From Rhodonellum sp041748555 (GTDB lineage Bacteria; Bacteroidota; Bacteroidia; Cytophagales; Cyclobacteriaceae), in the NCBI GenBank assembly GCA_041748555.1, contig JBGTDA010000034.1, forward strand, positions 62,001-126,000: a stretch of 64,000 nt of DNA, written 5' to 3'. A program made the position numbers and the translations under genes. The notes beneath the pieces are model-generated. The model was not told the DNA's origin. It worked only from the letters and a program-made list of their open reading frames with translations, and did no database searches. Positions 33,399-42,540 of the stretch are shown here, piece by piece. Position 1 is the stretch's first letter. Every line of letters begins with the position of its first letter.

Positions 33399-34424
33399 AT
33401 GAAAAACCTCAATACATTTTTTTCATTTTCAATTTTGGATCTTGCCATTATCAAAGAAGGATATGATGCCAAGGATGCTTATGATAGAAGTTTGGATTTG
33501 GCTCAACATGTCGAAAAATGGGGCTTTTCCAGATTCTGGATGGCCGAGCACCACAACATGGCTGCAATAGGAAGCTCTTCTCCTACCCTTCTTATGAGTC
33601 ATATTGCTCACGGCACACAATCAATCCGAGTCGGATCAGGCGGTATAATGCTCCCCAACCACAGTCCTTTGATGGTCGCCGAACAGATTGGAACCTTAGA
33701 AACCCTCTTTCCCGGGAGAATTGATCTGGGTTTGGGCAGAGCACCGGGTACAGATCAAAGAACCGCTTCAGCTTTGCGCAGGGGAAGGATGGAGACCGTC
33801 CAGGATTTCCCTAAAGACCTGGAAGAACTTGAAATGTATTTTTCTGATGACAATGCAGCTGCTCAGGTAAGGGCATTTCCTGCCGAAGGTCTGGATATTC
33901 CTATCTACCTGTTGGGGTCCAGCATGAGCAGTGCAGTTTTGGCGGCCGAAAAAGGGTTGCCCTATGTTTTTGCGAGCCATTTTGCGCCTACTTACTTTCT
34001 CCAAGCGATTGAATATTACAGAGCGAATTTTAGACCTTCATTAAAAAACAAAAATCCTTATGTAATCTCCTGTGTGAACGTCATCGCTGCCGACAATGAT
34101 GAAAATGCTCAACGATCGGCAACATCTTTTTATCAGATGGCGCTTGGCATCATAAGGTCCAAATCCTATCCGCTTCGCCCACCAGTAGACAGTATGGATA
34201 ACATCTGGTCAATCCAAGAAGCAGCTGCCATTCAAAATATGATGGCCTGTACCTTTGTGGGAAGTAAAGAAAATGTGCAGACCGACCTTCTGGAGTTTAT
34301 CAAAAGTACCCGAGTAGATGAAATTATGGTCACCACTAATATCTATGATCATGCGGACAGGTTAAGGTCATTTCAGTTGGTTTCTGAAATTGTTCAAGAA
34401 ATAACAGTTGATTCAGGTGGGTAA
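33399..34424 (+). CDS. LLM-class flavin-dependent oxidoreductase (MsnO8-like)
   Basis: 341 residues, bacterial-luciferase-like TIM barrel. Marks: SILDLAIIKEG start, FWMAEHHNMAAIGSSSP (the EHH motif), IRVGSGGIMLPNHSPL, ETLFPGRIDLGLGRAPGTD, all typical of the MsnO8-type subgroup. Such enzymes use reduced FMN and oxygen on unknown substrates. The next gene, 188 bp downstream on the same strand, is a second member of the same superfamily from another subgroup. The strong terminator at 35673-35710 ends the pair. Confidence 0.92.
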   Translation: MKNLNTFFSFSILDLAIIKEGYDAKDAYDRSLDLAQHVEKWGFSRFWMAEHHNMAAIGSSSPTLLMSHIAHGTQSIRVGSGGIMLPNHSPLMVAEQIGTLETLFPGRIDLGLGRAPGTDQRTASALRRGRMETVQDFPKDLEELEMYFSDDNAAAQVRAFPAEGLDIPIYLLGSSMSSAVLAAEKGLPYVFASHFAPTYFLQAIEYYRANFRPSLKNKNPYVISCVNVIAADNDENAQRSATSFYQMALGIIRSKSYPLRPPVDSMDNIWSIQEAAAIQNMMACTFVGSKENVQTDLLEFIKSTRVDEIMVTTNIYDHADRLRSFQLVSEIVQEITVDSGG

Positions 34425-34611
34425 ACAGTGGTTGATTCTGCCATTTTGGTTCTTTTGAAATTAAGAAAAGTTAGGAAATCAGATGTGGATGCAAAAGGAC
34501 CGACTTACCTAAGGCTTAGCAATACGATCTCAATAATTTGAAACCAAATCAGGAGGTGAAGAATGATGACAATTATATTTTGACTAAGTATTTGAATTTT
34601 TAAATGAAATA

Positions 34612-35646
34612 ATGATAGAGATCGGAATTGACAGTTTCGCAGCCGCATCGGTAGGTGAAGGGGAAGACAAAGCCAGAAACAGCATGATAGCTTTGGCTGA
34701 ATTATTGGAAAGAATAGAAAAAGCAGATCAGGAGGGATTACATGTTTTTGGAATTGGAGAACATCATCGAAAGGAATTTCTTGATTCCGCACCTTCCATA
34801 ATTCTGGCTGCGGCGGCAGCCAGAACCAAAAATATCAAGTTGACAAGTGCTGTCACTGTTCTCAGTGCCGCTGATCCGGTAAGGGTCTTTCAGAATTTTG
34901 CCACATTGGATCTTATCTCCCGGGGAAGGGCAGAAATGGTGGTTGGCCGGGGCTCCTTTAAGGAAGCTTTCCCTTTATTCGGTCTTAATCTCAGAGAATA
35001 TGATGAGCTTTTTTCCGAAAAACTGGATCTCCTTCTTAATATTCAAAAAAATGAACATGTAACTTGGTCAGGAAAATTCCGGGCACCACTCCGGCATCAG
35101 GCCATATATCCACGCTCACTTCAAAATCCCTTACCTATCTGGATCGGGGTCGGTGGAACACCTGCATCCTTTGTCAGAGCCGGTACTCTCGGGCTACCGC
35201 TTATGGTGGCGGTAATCGGAGGAGAAACACACAGGTTCCGTCCATTGGTAGATTTATATCGGGAAGCTGGAAGAAGGGCAGGTCACAGTGCGGAAAAATT
35301 AAAAGTAGGGTTACATTCCCTGGGATATGTAGCGAAAACTACCCAAAAAGCGATTGATGATTATTATCCCGGATACGCCGAAAACTTTACCAGAATCGGA
35401 AAGGAAAGAGGCTGGCCTCCTGTGACCCGTGGTCAATTTGAGGCACAACGAAGTCTTAAAGGTGCTTATCTTATCGGTACACCCGAAGAAGTAGCGGAGA
35501 AAATCCTCCGGCACAGTGAGGCATTGGGCGGCATTTCAAGACTGACTTTTCAGATGGACAATGCCAACCTGAGCCATGATCAGCTTCTCGAGGCCATTGC
35601 TTTGGTAGGTGCTGAAGTAGCACCTTTGGTCAATAAGAGTCAATAA
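34612..35646 (+). CDS. LLM-class flavin-dependent oxidoreductase
   Basis: 344 residues, luciferase-like barrel. Marks: IGIDSFAAASVGEGE start, GIGEHHRKEFLDSAPS, TSAVTVLSAADPVRVFQNFATLDLISRGRAE in two stretches, GVGGTPASFVRAG, and GAYLIGTPEEVAEKI near the C terminus. This belongs to the Atu2307/SP_0267-like group of uncharacterised monooxygenases. It follows another LLM gene, so the two may be co-transcribed, although the 188-bp gap leaves room for its own promoter. Confidence 0.92.
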   Translation: MIEIGIDSFAAASVGEGEDKARNSMIALAELLERIEKADQEGLHVFGIGEHHRKEFLDSAPSIILAAAAARTKNIKLTSAVTVLSAADPVRVFQNFATLDLISRGRAEMVVGRGSFKEAFPLFGLNLREYDELFSEKLDLLLNIQKNEHVTWSGKFRAPLRHQAIYPRSLQNPLPIWIGVGGTPASFVRAGTLGLPLMVAVIGGETHRFRPLVDLYREAGRRAGHSAEKLKVGLHSLGYVAKTTQKAIDDYYPGYAENFTRIGKERGWPPVTRGQFEAQRSLKGAYLIGTPEEVAEKILRHSEALGGISRLTFQMDNANLSHDQLLEAIALVGAEVAPLVNKSQ

Positions 35647-35672
35647 AAGTTAACAGTACTTTATACCCAACA

Positions 35673-35710
35673 AAAAAGAGGTGGAAGGTTAAGCATTTCC
35701 ACCTCTTTTT
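35673..35710. terminator. Strong bidirectional rho-independent terminator
   Basis: Perfect 14-bp stem AAAAAGAGGTGGAA (35673-35686) with TTCCACCTCTTTTT (35697-35710), 10-base loop, with T tracts on both strands. It ends the LLM oxidoreductase pair and also faces the small minus-strand gene at 35732-35872. Confidence 0.9.
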
Positions 35711-35731
35711 AAGTGATTTTTAAATGAAGCA

Positions 35732-35872
35732 TTATTTTCTATTTACAAATTTGTGAAACGTGCTGTTTTCACTGTTTTCCTTTTGATCCTGATATAAAAA
35801 ATCAACTCCATTACGTTCCTCTACCCACTTTCTGATGGTTTTTTGATCATATGTTTGTTTGGATGTGCTCAT
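35732..35872 (-). CDS. Small protein, 46 residues
   Basis: A 46-residue frame starting MSTSKQTYDQ and continuing KTIRKWVEERNGVDFLY, rich in charged residues. Short Bacteroidota hypotheticals with a similar T-x-IxxWVExRxG motif exist, often followed by a variable tail; this is from memory, not a search. It ends 22 bp before the terminator at 35673-35710, whose minus-strand T tract would fit this gene. No function can be given. Confidence 0.5.
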   Translation of the reverse strand: MSTSKQTYDQKTIRKWVEERNGVDFLYQDQKENSENSTFHKFVNRK

Positions 35873-36005
35873 AATTACAAATTTTTAAAATGACAAAAAG
35901 AATTAAAGACCAATTCCGTTGTATCAAAATAGAAACATTTTTATGCCTTAGGTACAAATTTATCCATGACTTTTTTTTTCAGTTGCGATTGAATATAGAA
36001 ATCAT

Positions 36006-39000
36006 CTAATTCTTCTTTGATTTCTCCATCGCCTGATACACCACTTCAAATACATTTGTCCGGGTGTTTAACTTGTACAATCCTGTATTCTCTCTGGTGG
36101 GATGAACCCGGTTGGAAAGGAACACATAGACCAGACCGTTTTCGGGATCAACCCATCCATAGGTTCCGGTGAAGCCTGTATGGCCAAAGCTACTCGCAGG
36201 AGCACTTGCAGCAGTATTTCCGGAAGGATCTCCGGGCTTATTCGGCCTGTCAAAACCCATGGCTCTATAATTTCCCTGATCACAGAAGACACATTTACTG
36301 TATTCACTAACTGTATTTCCTTTAATGATTTCTTCTCCTGCATATTTGCCGTCATTTAGATACAGTTGTAACAGTTTGGCCAGATCATTGGCATTGCCAA
36401 AAAGTCCCGCATGTCCACTGATGCCCCCAATCATCGCGGCTCCTTCGTCATGAATGGTGCCATGAAGCAGTTGTTTTCTGAAAAGACTGTCGAATTCCGT
36501 AGGCACGATATCCTTCATAGGGACTGTTTGATAGGGATTGAATTTCAAAGAGGATGCACCGATGGGATCATAGATGTTTGATTTCAGATATTCGGTAAAT
36601 TCCTGACCTGTAATATGTTCTACCACTTTTGGAGCAAGGATAAAAGACAGATCACTGTATACATATTCCTTCTTTTCATTTATGGGAGAGTCCAGTATTT
36701 CTTTGTAAATCTTCCTTGCATATTTCCTGTGGATGTAGAGCTGATCAGCGGTTTTGATTGGAAATCTCCTTGAAGAATCCTGTTTGAAAGTAAACCATCT
36801 GAATTTTCCACTTTTTCTGACTGTCTCCTTCCAAAAGGGAATCCAAGGATATAAACCCGACTGATGGGTAAGAATATCAGTATAAACAAGATTTTCCTTA
36901 TTTGTTCCTTTTGCCATAGGCAGGTAGGTTCCCAAAGTCTTGGTTTCATCAAATTCCCCTTCTCCCTTTAGCTTCATAAATGCCGCAAGCGAGGTGCTGA
37001 TCTTGGTCAGCGATGCCAGGTCATAGATATCATTCAGGTCCACAGGTCTTTCTTCTGAATAGGTGTGGTGGCCGAATGCCTGCTGATAAATAACCTTACC
37101 GTCTTTGGCTACCAGAACCTGTGCACCTGGTATTGCTTTCTTGGATATTGCCTGTTCCACCAATTTTCTGATAGGTTCAAAATCCCGAGAATCCATTTCA
37201 AATGCTTCCGGTGAAGAATAGCCCATTCTAAATCCACCTTCTGTGGTCAAACCATTACCCAGTTTGAAATCATTCGAAATCGTCACCGGAAGTTTTCCTT
37301 TAGCCCCTACTCCACCAAAAATAAGCTGGGAAGCGACATCCTGAGTAAGTTCTGTTTCTTGGTAAGTTGCCAAAAGCGCAGCAGCATCGCTCAGATTTTC
37401 GAATTCAGCAAGACTATAGACATTACCGAAAACGGAAACGACTGTATTTTGATTGCGGATCAGATCTTTCAGAAAGAGATTCATTTCGGGAGTAACACCG
37501 AAATTACTTCCTCCTGCCTTCAGCTGAAGCTTATGTATACCCACCACAACTACGGAGTAATCCTCCAGTTTTCTTTTCAGGTGCTCCAGGCCGGAGATAT
37601 CGGCATTTGGAGGAAGGAAAAATGTATCTACTGCGGTATATCTGGCCAGTCCTTTTTGAAACGCTGTGTGTTCTGAGGTTCCCAGTGCCAAGGCGGCGAT
37701 CTTTTGATTTCCAAGGTCCTTGATGGGCAGGATGTTATTACGGTTTCTCAAAAGTGTCAAAGAAGCTTCGGTCAGCTGTCGGTTCAGGAACTCGGCTTTT
37801 GGGTTATTCAGATCACTGATCAGGTTTTCTGTTTCTATAGGTTGCATTTTATCCATTCCCAACCAATATTTTGCAGCCAACACTTTTTTCACTCTGCTGT
37901 CGATTTCTTCCTGAGTGATTTCTCCCCGCTCAAGGGCTTTTTTCACTTCCTCCAATGTCGCCTTTACATCCATTGTGTTGAGCAGCATGTCATTTCCTGC
38001 CAATAAAGCCTTGACATCCACCACACCGGGTTCGTAAAATTTGGCCACCCCTTGCATATTCAAGGCATCAGTAAAGATCAAACCTTCGAAGCCCATTTCC
38101 TTTTTCAGCAAATCTGTTACAATGGGTTTTGATAAGGTTGAGGCCAGATTCACGGTGGAATCCAGGATCGGAATATTCATGTGGGCAACCATCACACTTG
38201 CCAAACCTTCCTCAAAAAGTTTGCGGAAAGGATACAGTTCCACCTCATCCAGTCTTTGTTTCGAAAAAGGGATGACCGGCAATCCATAATGGCTATCCAC
38301 ATTGGTATCTCCGTGACCCGGAAAATGTTTGGCATTGGCCAAAATTCTTTCATCCTGCATGCCTTTCATATAGGCGAGACTTTTGGAGGTGACATTTTCC
38401 TTTTCTTCTCCGAATGACCTGAATCCGATCACGGGATTGTTTGCATTGTTGTTGATGTCAACCACCGGGGCAAAATTCACATGAATCCCCATTCTTTTGC
38501 ATTGGCGGGCTATTTCCCTGCCCATTTCGTATATCAGTTTTTCATCTTCAATACCTCCAAGGGACATCTGATAAGGGAATTTCACCGTGCTGTCGAGCCG
38601 CATAGCCAATCCCCATTCTGCATCTATTGAGATCATCAGCGGTATTTTGGATTCCTTTTGAAAACGGTTGGTCATTTGGGCCTGACGAACAGGTCCACCC
38701 TGAAAAAAAATCAATCCACCAACTTTATAATTCCTGACAAGCTTGCTTATGGAATCGATGTGCACCTGGTCTTTGTTGGAATAAACAGGAATCATGATCA
38801 GCTGGGTTATTCTTTCTTCTACGGTCATGGATTGGAAAACCGAATCAGCCCATTGGCTCTTTACCTGTAAAAAATCAGGGGCATCCGAAGAAATTTCAAC
38901 AGTATCTGAGGCAGTGAAGTTTTCTTTGTTTTGAGCAAATAGGTTCGAAGTTAAAAAGCATAAGACAAACAATATTGCAATAGCATGTATTTTTAATAAT

Positions 39001-39026
39001 GTGGATTTATCAATTGAACCGGTCAT
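36006..39026 (-). CDS. GH3 beta-N-acetylglucosaminidase fused to a beta-lactamase-like serine hydrolase
   Basis: 1006 residues with a signal-like N terminus (about 13-31, ending LFAQ). The GH3 domain (about 55-390) has the NagZ-type KHFPGHGDTNVDSH at 233-246 (general acid His and Asp pair) and a nucleophile Asp at about 320 (FTDALNMQG). A GH3 C-terminal-like domain follows (about 415-600). A serine hydrolase domain comes last (about 615-1000) with S672-L-T-K675, Y790-S-D792 and a later HTG motif (FGHTGFTG). This fusion is known in Bacteroidota and is linked to peptidoglycan turnover: one half cuts GlcNAc links, the other probably acts on stem peptides. Single gene with its own promoter region. 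Confidence 0.92.
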   Translation of the reverse strand: MTGSIDKSTLLKIHAIAILFVLCFLTSNLFAQNKENFTASDTVEISSDAPDFLQVKSQWADSVFQSMTVEERITQLIMIPVYSNKDQVHIDSISKLVRNYKVGGLIFFQGGPVRQAQMTNRFQKESKIPLMISIDAEWGLAMRLDSTVKFPYQMSLGGIEDEKLIYEMGREIARQCKRMGIHVNFAPVVDINNNANNPVIGFRSFGEEKENVTSKSLAYMKGMQDERILANAKHFPGHGDTNVDSHYGLPVIPFSKQRLDEVELYPFRKLFEEGLASVMVAHMNIPILDSTVNLASTLSKPIVTDLLKKEMGFEGLIFTDALNMQGVAKFYEPGVVDVKALLAGNDMLLNTMDVKATLEEVKKALERGEITQEEIDSRVKKVLAAKYWLGMDKMQPIETENLISDLNNPKAEFLNRQLTEASLTLLRNRNNILPIKDLGNQKIAALALGTSEHTAFQKGLARYTAVDTFFLPPNADISGLEHLKRKLEDYSVVVVGIHKLQLKAGGSNFGVTPEMNLFLKDLIRNQNTVVSVFGNVYSLAEFENLSDAAALLATYQETELTQDVASQLIFGGVGAKGKLPVTISNDFKLGNGLTTEGGFRMGYSSPEAFEMDSRDFEPIRKLVEQAISKKAIPGAQVLVAKDGKVIYQQAFGHHTYSEERPVDLNDIYDLASLTKISTSLAAFMKLKGEGEFDETKTLGTYLPMAKGTNKENLVYTDILTHQSGLYPWIPFWKETVRKSGKFRWFTFKQDSSRRFPIKTADQLYIHRKYARKIYKEILDSPINEKKEYVYSDLSFILAPKVVEHITGQEFTEYLKSNIYDPIGASSLKFNPYQTVPMKDIVPTEFDSLFRKQLLHGTIHDEGAAMIGGISGHAGLFGNANDLAKLLQLYLNDGKYAGEEIIKGNTVSEYSKCVFCDQGNYRAMGFDRPNKPGDPSGNTAASAPASSFGHTGFTGTYGWVDPENGLVYVFLSNRVHPTRENTGLYKLNTRTNVFEVVYQAMEKSKKN

Positions 39027-39535
39027 TTGTTTAGCTTTAAATCAGAAAATATCAAGATGCAAATGTATAGGAATCTTTTAAGTTAAGGAAAAGTTGATTT
39101 GCAAAAAGGTTTTTGTTTCCGATAAGCTAATTTCTCCCTATGAGGTGTATTATGGATCTTGAGAAATGAGGTCGGATAATTCTCTGGAAAAGGAAATCGG
39201 CATAAAAAAAGGGCTTAAACTCCAAAATTTGAGAAGTGGCACCTCATTTGCTTTTTTTTGTGAAGGTTAATGCCATTGTTTCTATCTGCTGTTTGTTAGC
39301 ATGGCCTAACCGTAGAAAGGAAATATTTGCCGAAGACAATATTAATTACCTTTTATAGCCACTGGATTCGAACCGATGTCATTTTCTGCTGTTTCACTAA
39401 TAATTCAGGTTCAGGATGTCTCCTTACTCCTTTTGATGTGACATTTGGGCTGTTTCGTTTTACCTGTGAGAAAATATAACCAAACTTATTTAAGCTAAAA
39501 CTAACCCATTCAACATAAAATCTTAAACATTAAAT
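39027..39535. other. Gene-free stretch between divergent genes
   Basis: 509 bp. It contains the promoters of the GH3-fusion gene and the MscS gene. A GGATTCGAACC sequence at about 39371-39381 resembles a tRNA T loop on the minus strand but does not fold into a tRNA. Nothing else was recognised. Confidence 0.45.
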
Positions 39536-40483
39536 ATGGATACTTCAGAAGCTATTGGAACCCTCATAGATGAATTGGAAAAATGGGCAATTGCCTTGAT
39601 CAGATTGCTGCCAAACCTGGTACTTGGATTGGTCATCCTCGTGGCATTTTATTTTATAGGTCGTCTTGTCGAAAAATATTCGAAAAAATACCTGCTGAAA
39701 GCCCATCTTGATGAGACTGTAACCGGTTTTTTAAGCCGGCTGTTTTTCCTGCTGATCCTGATTGCGGGGGTGATGCTTGCGCTTTCGGCGTTAAATCTCA
39801 CAGGAACCGTCACCTCCATCCTGGCAGGCCTTGGTATTCTGGGACTGGCTTTGGGCTTTGCTTTGCAGGACACAGCAGCCAATTTTATGTCAGGTATTTA
39901 TATCACCTTCCAACATCCTTATGGGATCGGAGATATTATAGAAACCCATAACGGAACTATGGGAAATGTGATTGACATAGATCTCAGGGTGACCAAAGTA
40001 AAGACTTTTGATGGACCTATAGTATATGTTCCCAACAGGTTTTTATTTCAGGAGAATTTCACGAATTATACTGAAATGGGAATGAGAAGGCTGAGGGTGG
40101 ATTGTGGCGTAAGTTATGGAGATGATCTTGAGAAAGTGGAACAGATCGTGTTTGAAGCTGTAGAAAATGTGCCCGGAAGAGTTCAAACGGAAGACATCAC
40201 TTTGTTCTGGAAGGAATTCGGTGACAGTTCGATCAACTTTTCAGTCAACATCTGGCTGGAATATAACCGCGAAAACAGGGCCTATGTTTCTGCAAGAAAC
40301 CATGCAATCAAAAATATCAAAAAAGCCTTTGATGACAATGACATCATGATTCCATTCCCAATCCGCACCTTGGATTTCGGAATCAAGGGTGGAGTACAAT
40401 TCAATGAAGAAGTCACAAAAACAGGTCTGATCAAATCCATGACTTCAAACAAAGGATCCGGTAATTCGGAAAACAGCCATTAA
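39536..40483 (+). CDS. Small-conductance mechanosensitive channel family protein (MscS)
   Basis: 315 residues. Three membrane helices at about 18-45, 62-86 and 90-116. The third, pore-lining helix is followed by the family pattern GLALGFALQDTAANFMSGIYI, then a beta domain with the FQHPYGIGDII and GTMGNVIDIDLRVTKV strands and VPNRFLFQENFTNY. It releases solutes on hypo-osmotic shock. No partner genes adjoin it: Pcm is convergent downstream. Length is normal for a minimal MscS protein. Confidence 0.95.
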   Translation: MDTSEAIGTLIDELEKWAIALIRLLPNLVLGLVILVAFYFIGRLVEKYSKKYLLKAHLDETVTGFLSRLFFLLILIAGVMLALSALNLTGTVTSILAGLGILGLALGFALQDTAANFMSGIYITFQHPYGIGDIIETHNGTMGNVIDIDLRVTKVKTFDGPIVYVPNRFLFQENFTNYTEMGMRRLRVDCGVSYGDDLEKVEQIVFEAVENVPGRVQTEDITLFWKEFGDSSINFSVNIWLEYNRENRAYVSARNHAIKNIKKAFDDNDIMIPFPIRTLDFGIKGGVQFNEEVTKTGLIKSMTSNKGSGNSENSH

Positions 40484-40620
40484 ATGCTTACTCAGTATCT
40501 CTTGGCAGATTGCAGTCATTTAAAAAAAACATGGTTCTCCAGTTTATCTTCTGCAACCAATCCCACAATCCCAATCAACTTTTTCATTGGAGATGATATT
40601 TTATTAAAGAAAAAAATGAG

Positions 40621-41256
40621 CTAATTCCCCTTTTGGGCCTCTCCGGTCATTGGTACGAACTTTACAGGTATCAATTGCCTTTCCTCGAAATCATCGGGAC
40701 CTGTTTTTAACAGTATGATCAGGTTCTGGACCTGATCACCGAGTGGCGCTAATAATTTACCTCCGATTTTAAGCTGTTTTTTTAAAGGTTCGGGAATTTT
40801 GGATGCTGCCGCTGTGAGTACGATGGCATCAAACGGTGCTTTTTCGGGCCAACCTTCATAGCCATCTCCCACCTTTGTGGTTACATTTTCAATTCGCGCC
40901 CGAGATAGATTTTGTTGGGCAAGTTGTCCCAACCACTCTACAATCTCAATGCTATATACATGAGCTGCAATGCGGGATATAACAGCAGCATTATAACCAC
41001 AGCCTGTTCCCACTTCCATAACAGTGCTATTTTCATCCATCTTAAGTTCCTGTGCCATAAATGCGACGATATAGGGTTGACTTATCGTCTGGCCTTTTCC
41101 TATAGGTAAGGCTCCGTCATCATAAGCTTTTTCGATAAATTCTGTAGGAACAAAAATCGTCCTGTCCACCTCTTGCATTGCCTTCAGGACTTTTGGATCT
41201 ACAATACCCCTTTTTTTAAGGTGAAATTTCACCATTTCCATCTTTGTCGTTTTCAT
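40621..41256 (-). CDS. pcm: Protein-L-isoaspartate O-methyltransferase
   Basis: 211 residues, repairs L-isoaspartyl residues in damaged proteins using SAM. Marks: RTIFVPTEF, GQTISQPYIVAFM (substrate loop), SAM motif EVGTGCGYNAAV, YSIEIVEWL, GDGYEGWPEKAPFDAIVLTAAA, and LLAPLGDQ. All are present at the expected spacing. It lies alone, convergent with the MscS gene. A possible internal start is at the second ATG (MEMVKFH), 6 codons in. Confidence 0.95.
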   Translation of the reverse strand: MKTTKMEMVKFHLKKRGIVDPKVLKAMQEVDRTIFVPTEFIEKAYDDGALPIGKGQTISQPYIVAFMAQELKMDENSTVMEVGTGCGYNAAVISRIAAHVYSIEIVEWLGQLAQQNLSRARIENVTTKVGDGYEGWPEKAPFDAIVLTAAASKIPEPLKKQLKIGGKLLAPLGDQVQNLIILLKTGPDDFEERQLIPVKFVPMTGEAQKGN

Positions 41257-41431
41257 AATTCAGTTGTTTTGTTGCTTAAAGCAAAAAATATCAACTCTTG
41301 AAATACAGATTGTCGGTGGTTTTTATAATATACATATTCCGTTAAAATTGTTGATCGATTTTGGATGAAATTATTTACTGATTGCACATGAATTTCTAAA
41401 ATCCATTTTCTACCATATCCTAAACTGTATT

Positions 41432-42421
41432 TTACTTCAGCTCATTTTCGGCTTTTTCATTCTTTGCCCAAGCTTTAAGGTTATCCAAGGTTCCTTGCAT
41501 ATTGTCCTGTAAAGCTTCCTTAGTTAAAAATGCCTGATGAGCTGTAACAATGACGTTTTTAAATCCCAGCAACCTCACAAAAAGATCATCCTTTAAGACT
41601 TCCTTTGAACGGTCTTCAAAAAACAATCCTTTTTCATGTTCATAAACATCCAATCCGAGGTAGCCGATTTTTTCGCTCTTGAGTCCTTCTATTAGATCTT
41701 CGGTTTTACATATTCCTCCTCTTCCTGCATTAATGATCATCACTCCCTTTTTCATTTTTCCGATAAGGTCTTTATTGACCAAATGTTTTGTTTTTTCTGT
41801 GAGAGGTGCATGAATTGAGATGATATCCGCCTTGCTGCACATTTCATCCAAGTCCGCATATTCTGCTTCATATTTCTCCACGAGCTCTCTGTCTTCTTCA
41901 ACATCGTAAATGATCAGCCGGCAACCGAACCCAAACAGGATCTTTGCTGTAATGGCTCCGATTTCCCCTGCACCCAGGATTCCTACTGTTTTTCCATGCA
42001 TGTTGAAACCAACCAGTCCATCAAGGCGAAAATCATATTCCCGAACTTTTTTACTGGCAGTAATCAGTTTTCTGTTAAGCGCCAGCATGAGGGCTACACT
42101 GTGTTCGGCCACACTGTAGGGGGAATAATGCGGCACATTGGCCACTTTAAGACCGAGCTCCTTAGCTTTATCCGTATCGATATGATCCAATCCCATCGAG
42201 CGGGAGGCGATATATTTGATCCCCAGATTTTTCAACTCCTCAAGAACATCTGCTGAAGCATCGTCACTGGTGAAAATAGCGACTGCATCGCTTCCTTTTG
42301 CCAGAGATGCGGTCTTTTTGGTGAGGCTTTCTTCCCGAAAAAGGAGTTCAAAATCTTCCTTGTTTTCAGGTTCCAGATAGGGTCTTTCATATGGGAAAGT
42401 GCTGTATATTGTAGTTTTCAT
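41432..42421 (-). CDS. D-2-hydroxyacid dehydrogenase (D-lactate dehydrogenase type)
   Basis: 329 residues. NAD-binding motif GILGAGEIGAITA at about 148-160, catalytic Arg in NAGRGG (R234), Glu in the LDVYEHEKGLFFED segment (about 258-270) and His at about 295 (VTAHQAFLT). The YEHEKGLFFED segment and the length of 329 match fermentative D-lactate dehydrogenases of the LdhA type; an alternative 2-ketoacid substrate cannot be ruled out. The HAD-OtsB gene ends 118 bp upstream on the same strand, so the pair may share a transcript. Confidence 0.88.
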   Translation of the reverse strand: MKTTIYSTFPYERPYLEPENKEDFELLFREESLTKKTASLAKGSDAVAIFTSDDASADVLEELKNLGIKYIASRSMGLDHIDTDKAKELGLKVANVPHYSPYSVAEHSVALMLALNRKLITASKKVREYDFRLDGLVGFNMHGKTVGILGAGEIGAITAKILFGFGCRLIIYDVEEDRELVEKYEAEYADLDEMCSKADIISIHAPLTEKTKHLVNKDLIGKMKKGVMIINAGRGGICKTEDLIEGLKSEKIGYLGLDVYEHEKGLFFEDRSKEVLKDDLFVRLLGFKNVIVTAHQAFLTKEALQDNMQGTLDNLKAWAKNEKAENELK

Positions 42422-42540
42422 CTTAAAATATTTATTTTTTAAATCTTAAATATTAAAACAATTCTCCCACGCCAATAAAATAAGAGAAGCAGTCAGGGAA
42501 AAGACCGGACAATGGATAATCGGCATTGAATCAGTGGAAA

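Noticed and set aside
39360..39400. tRNA-like T-loop (GGATTCGAACC on the plus strand)
   Set aside because: The flanks do not form a T stem, anticodon arm or acceptor stem, so it is not a tRNA.
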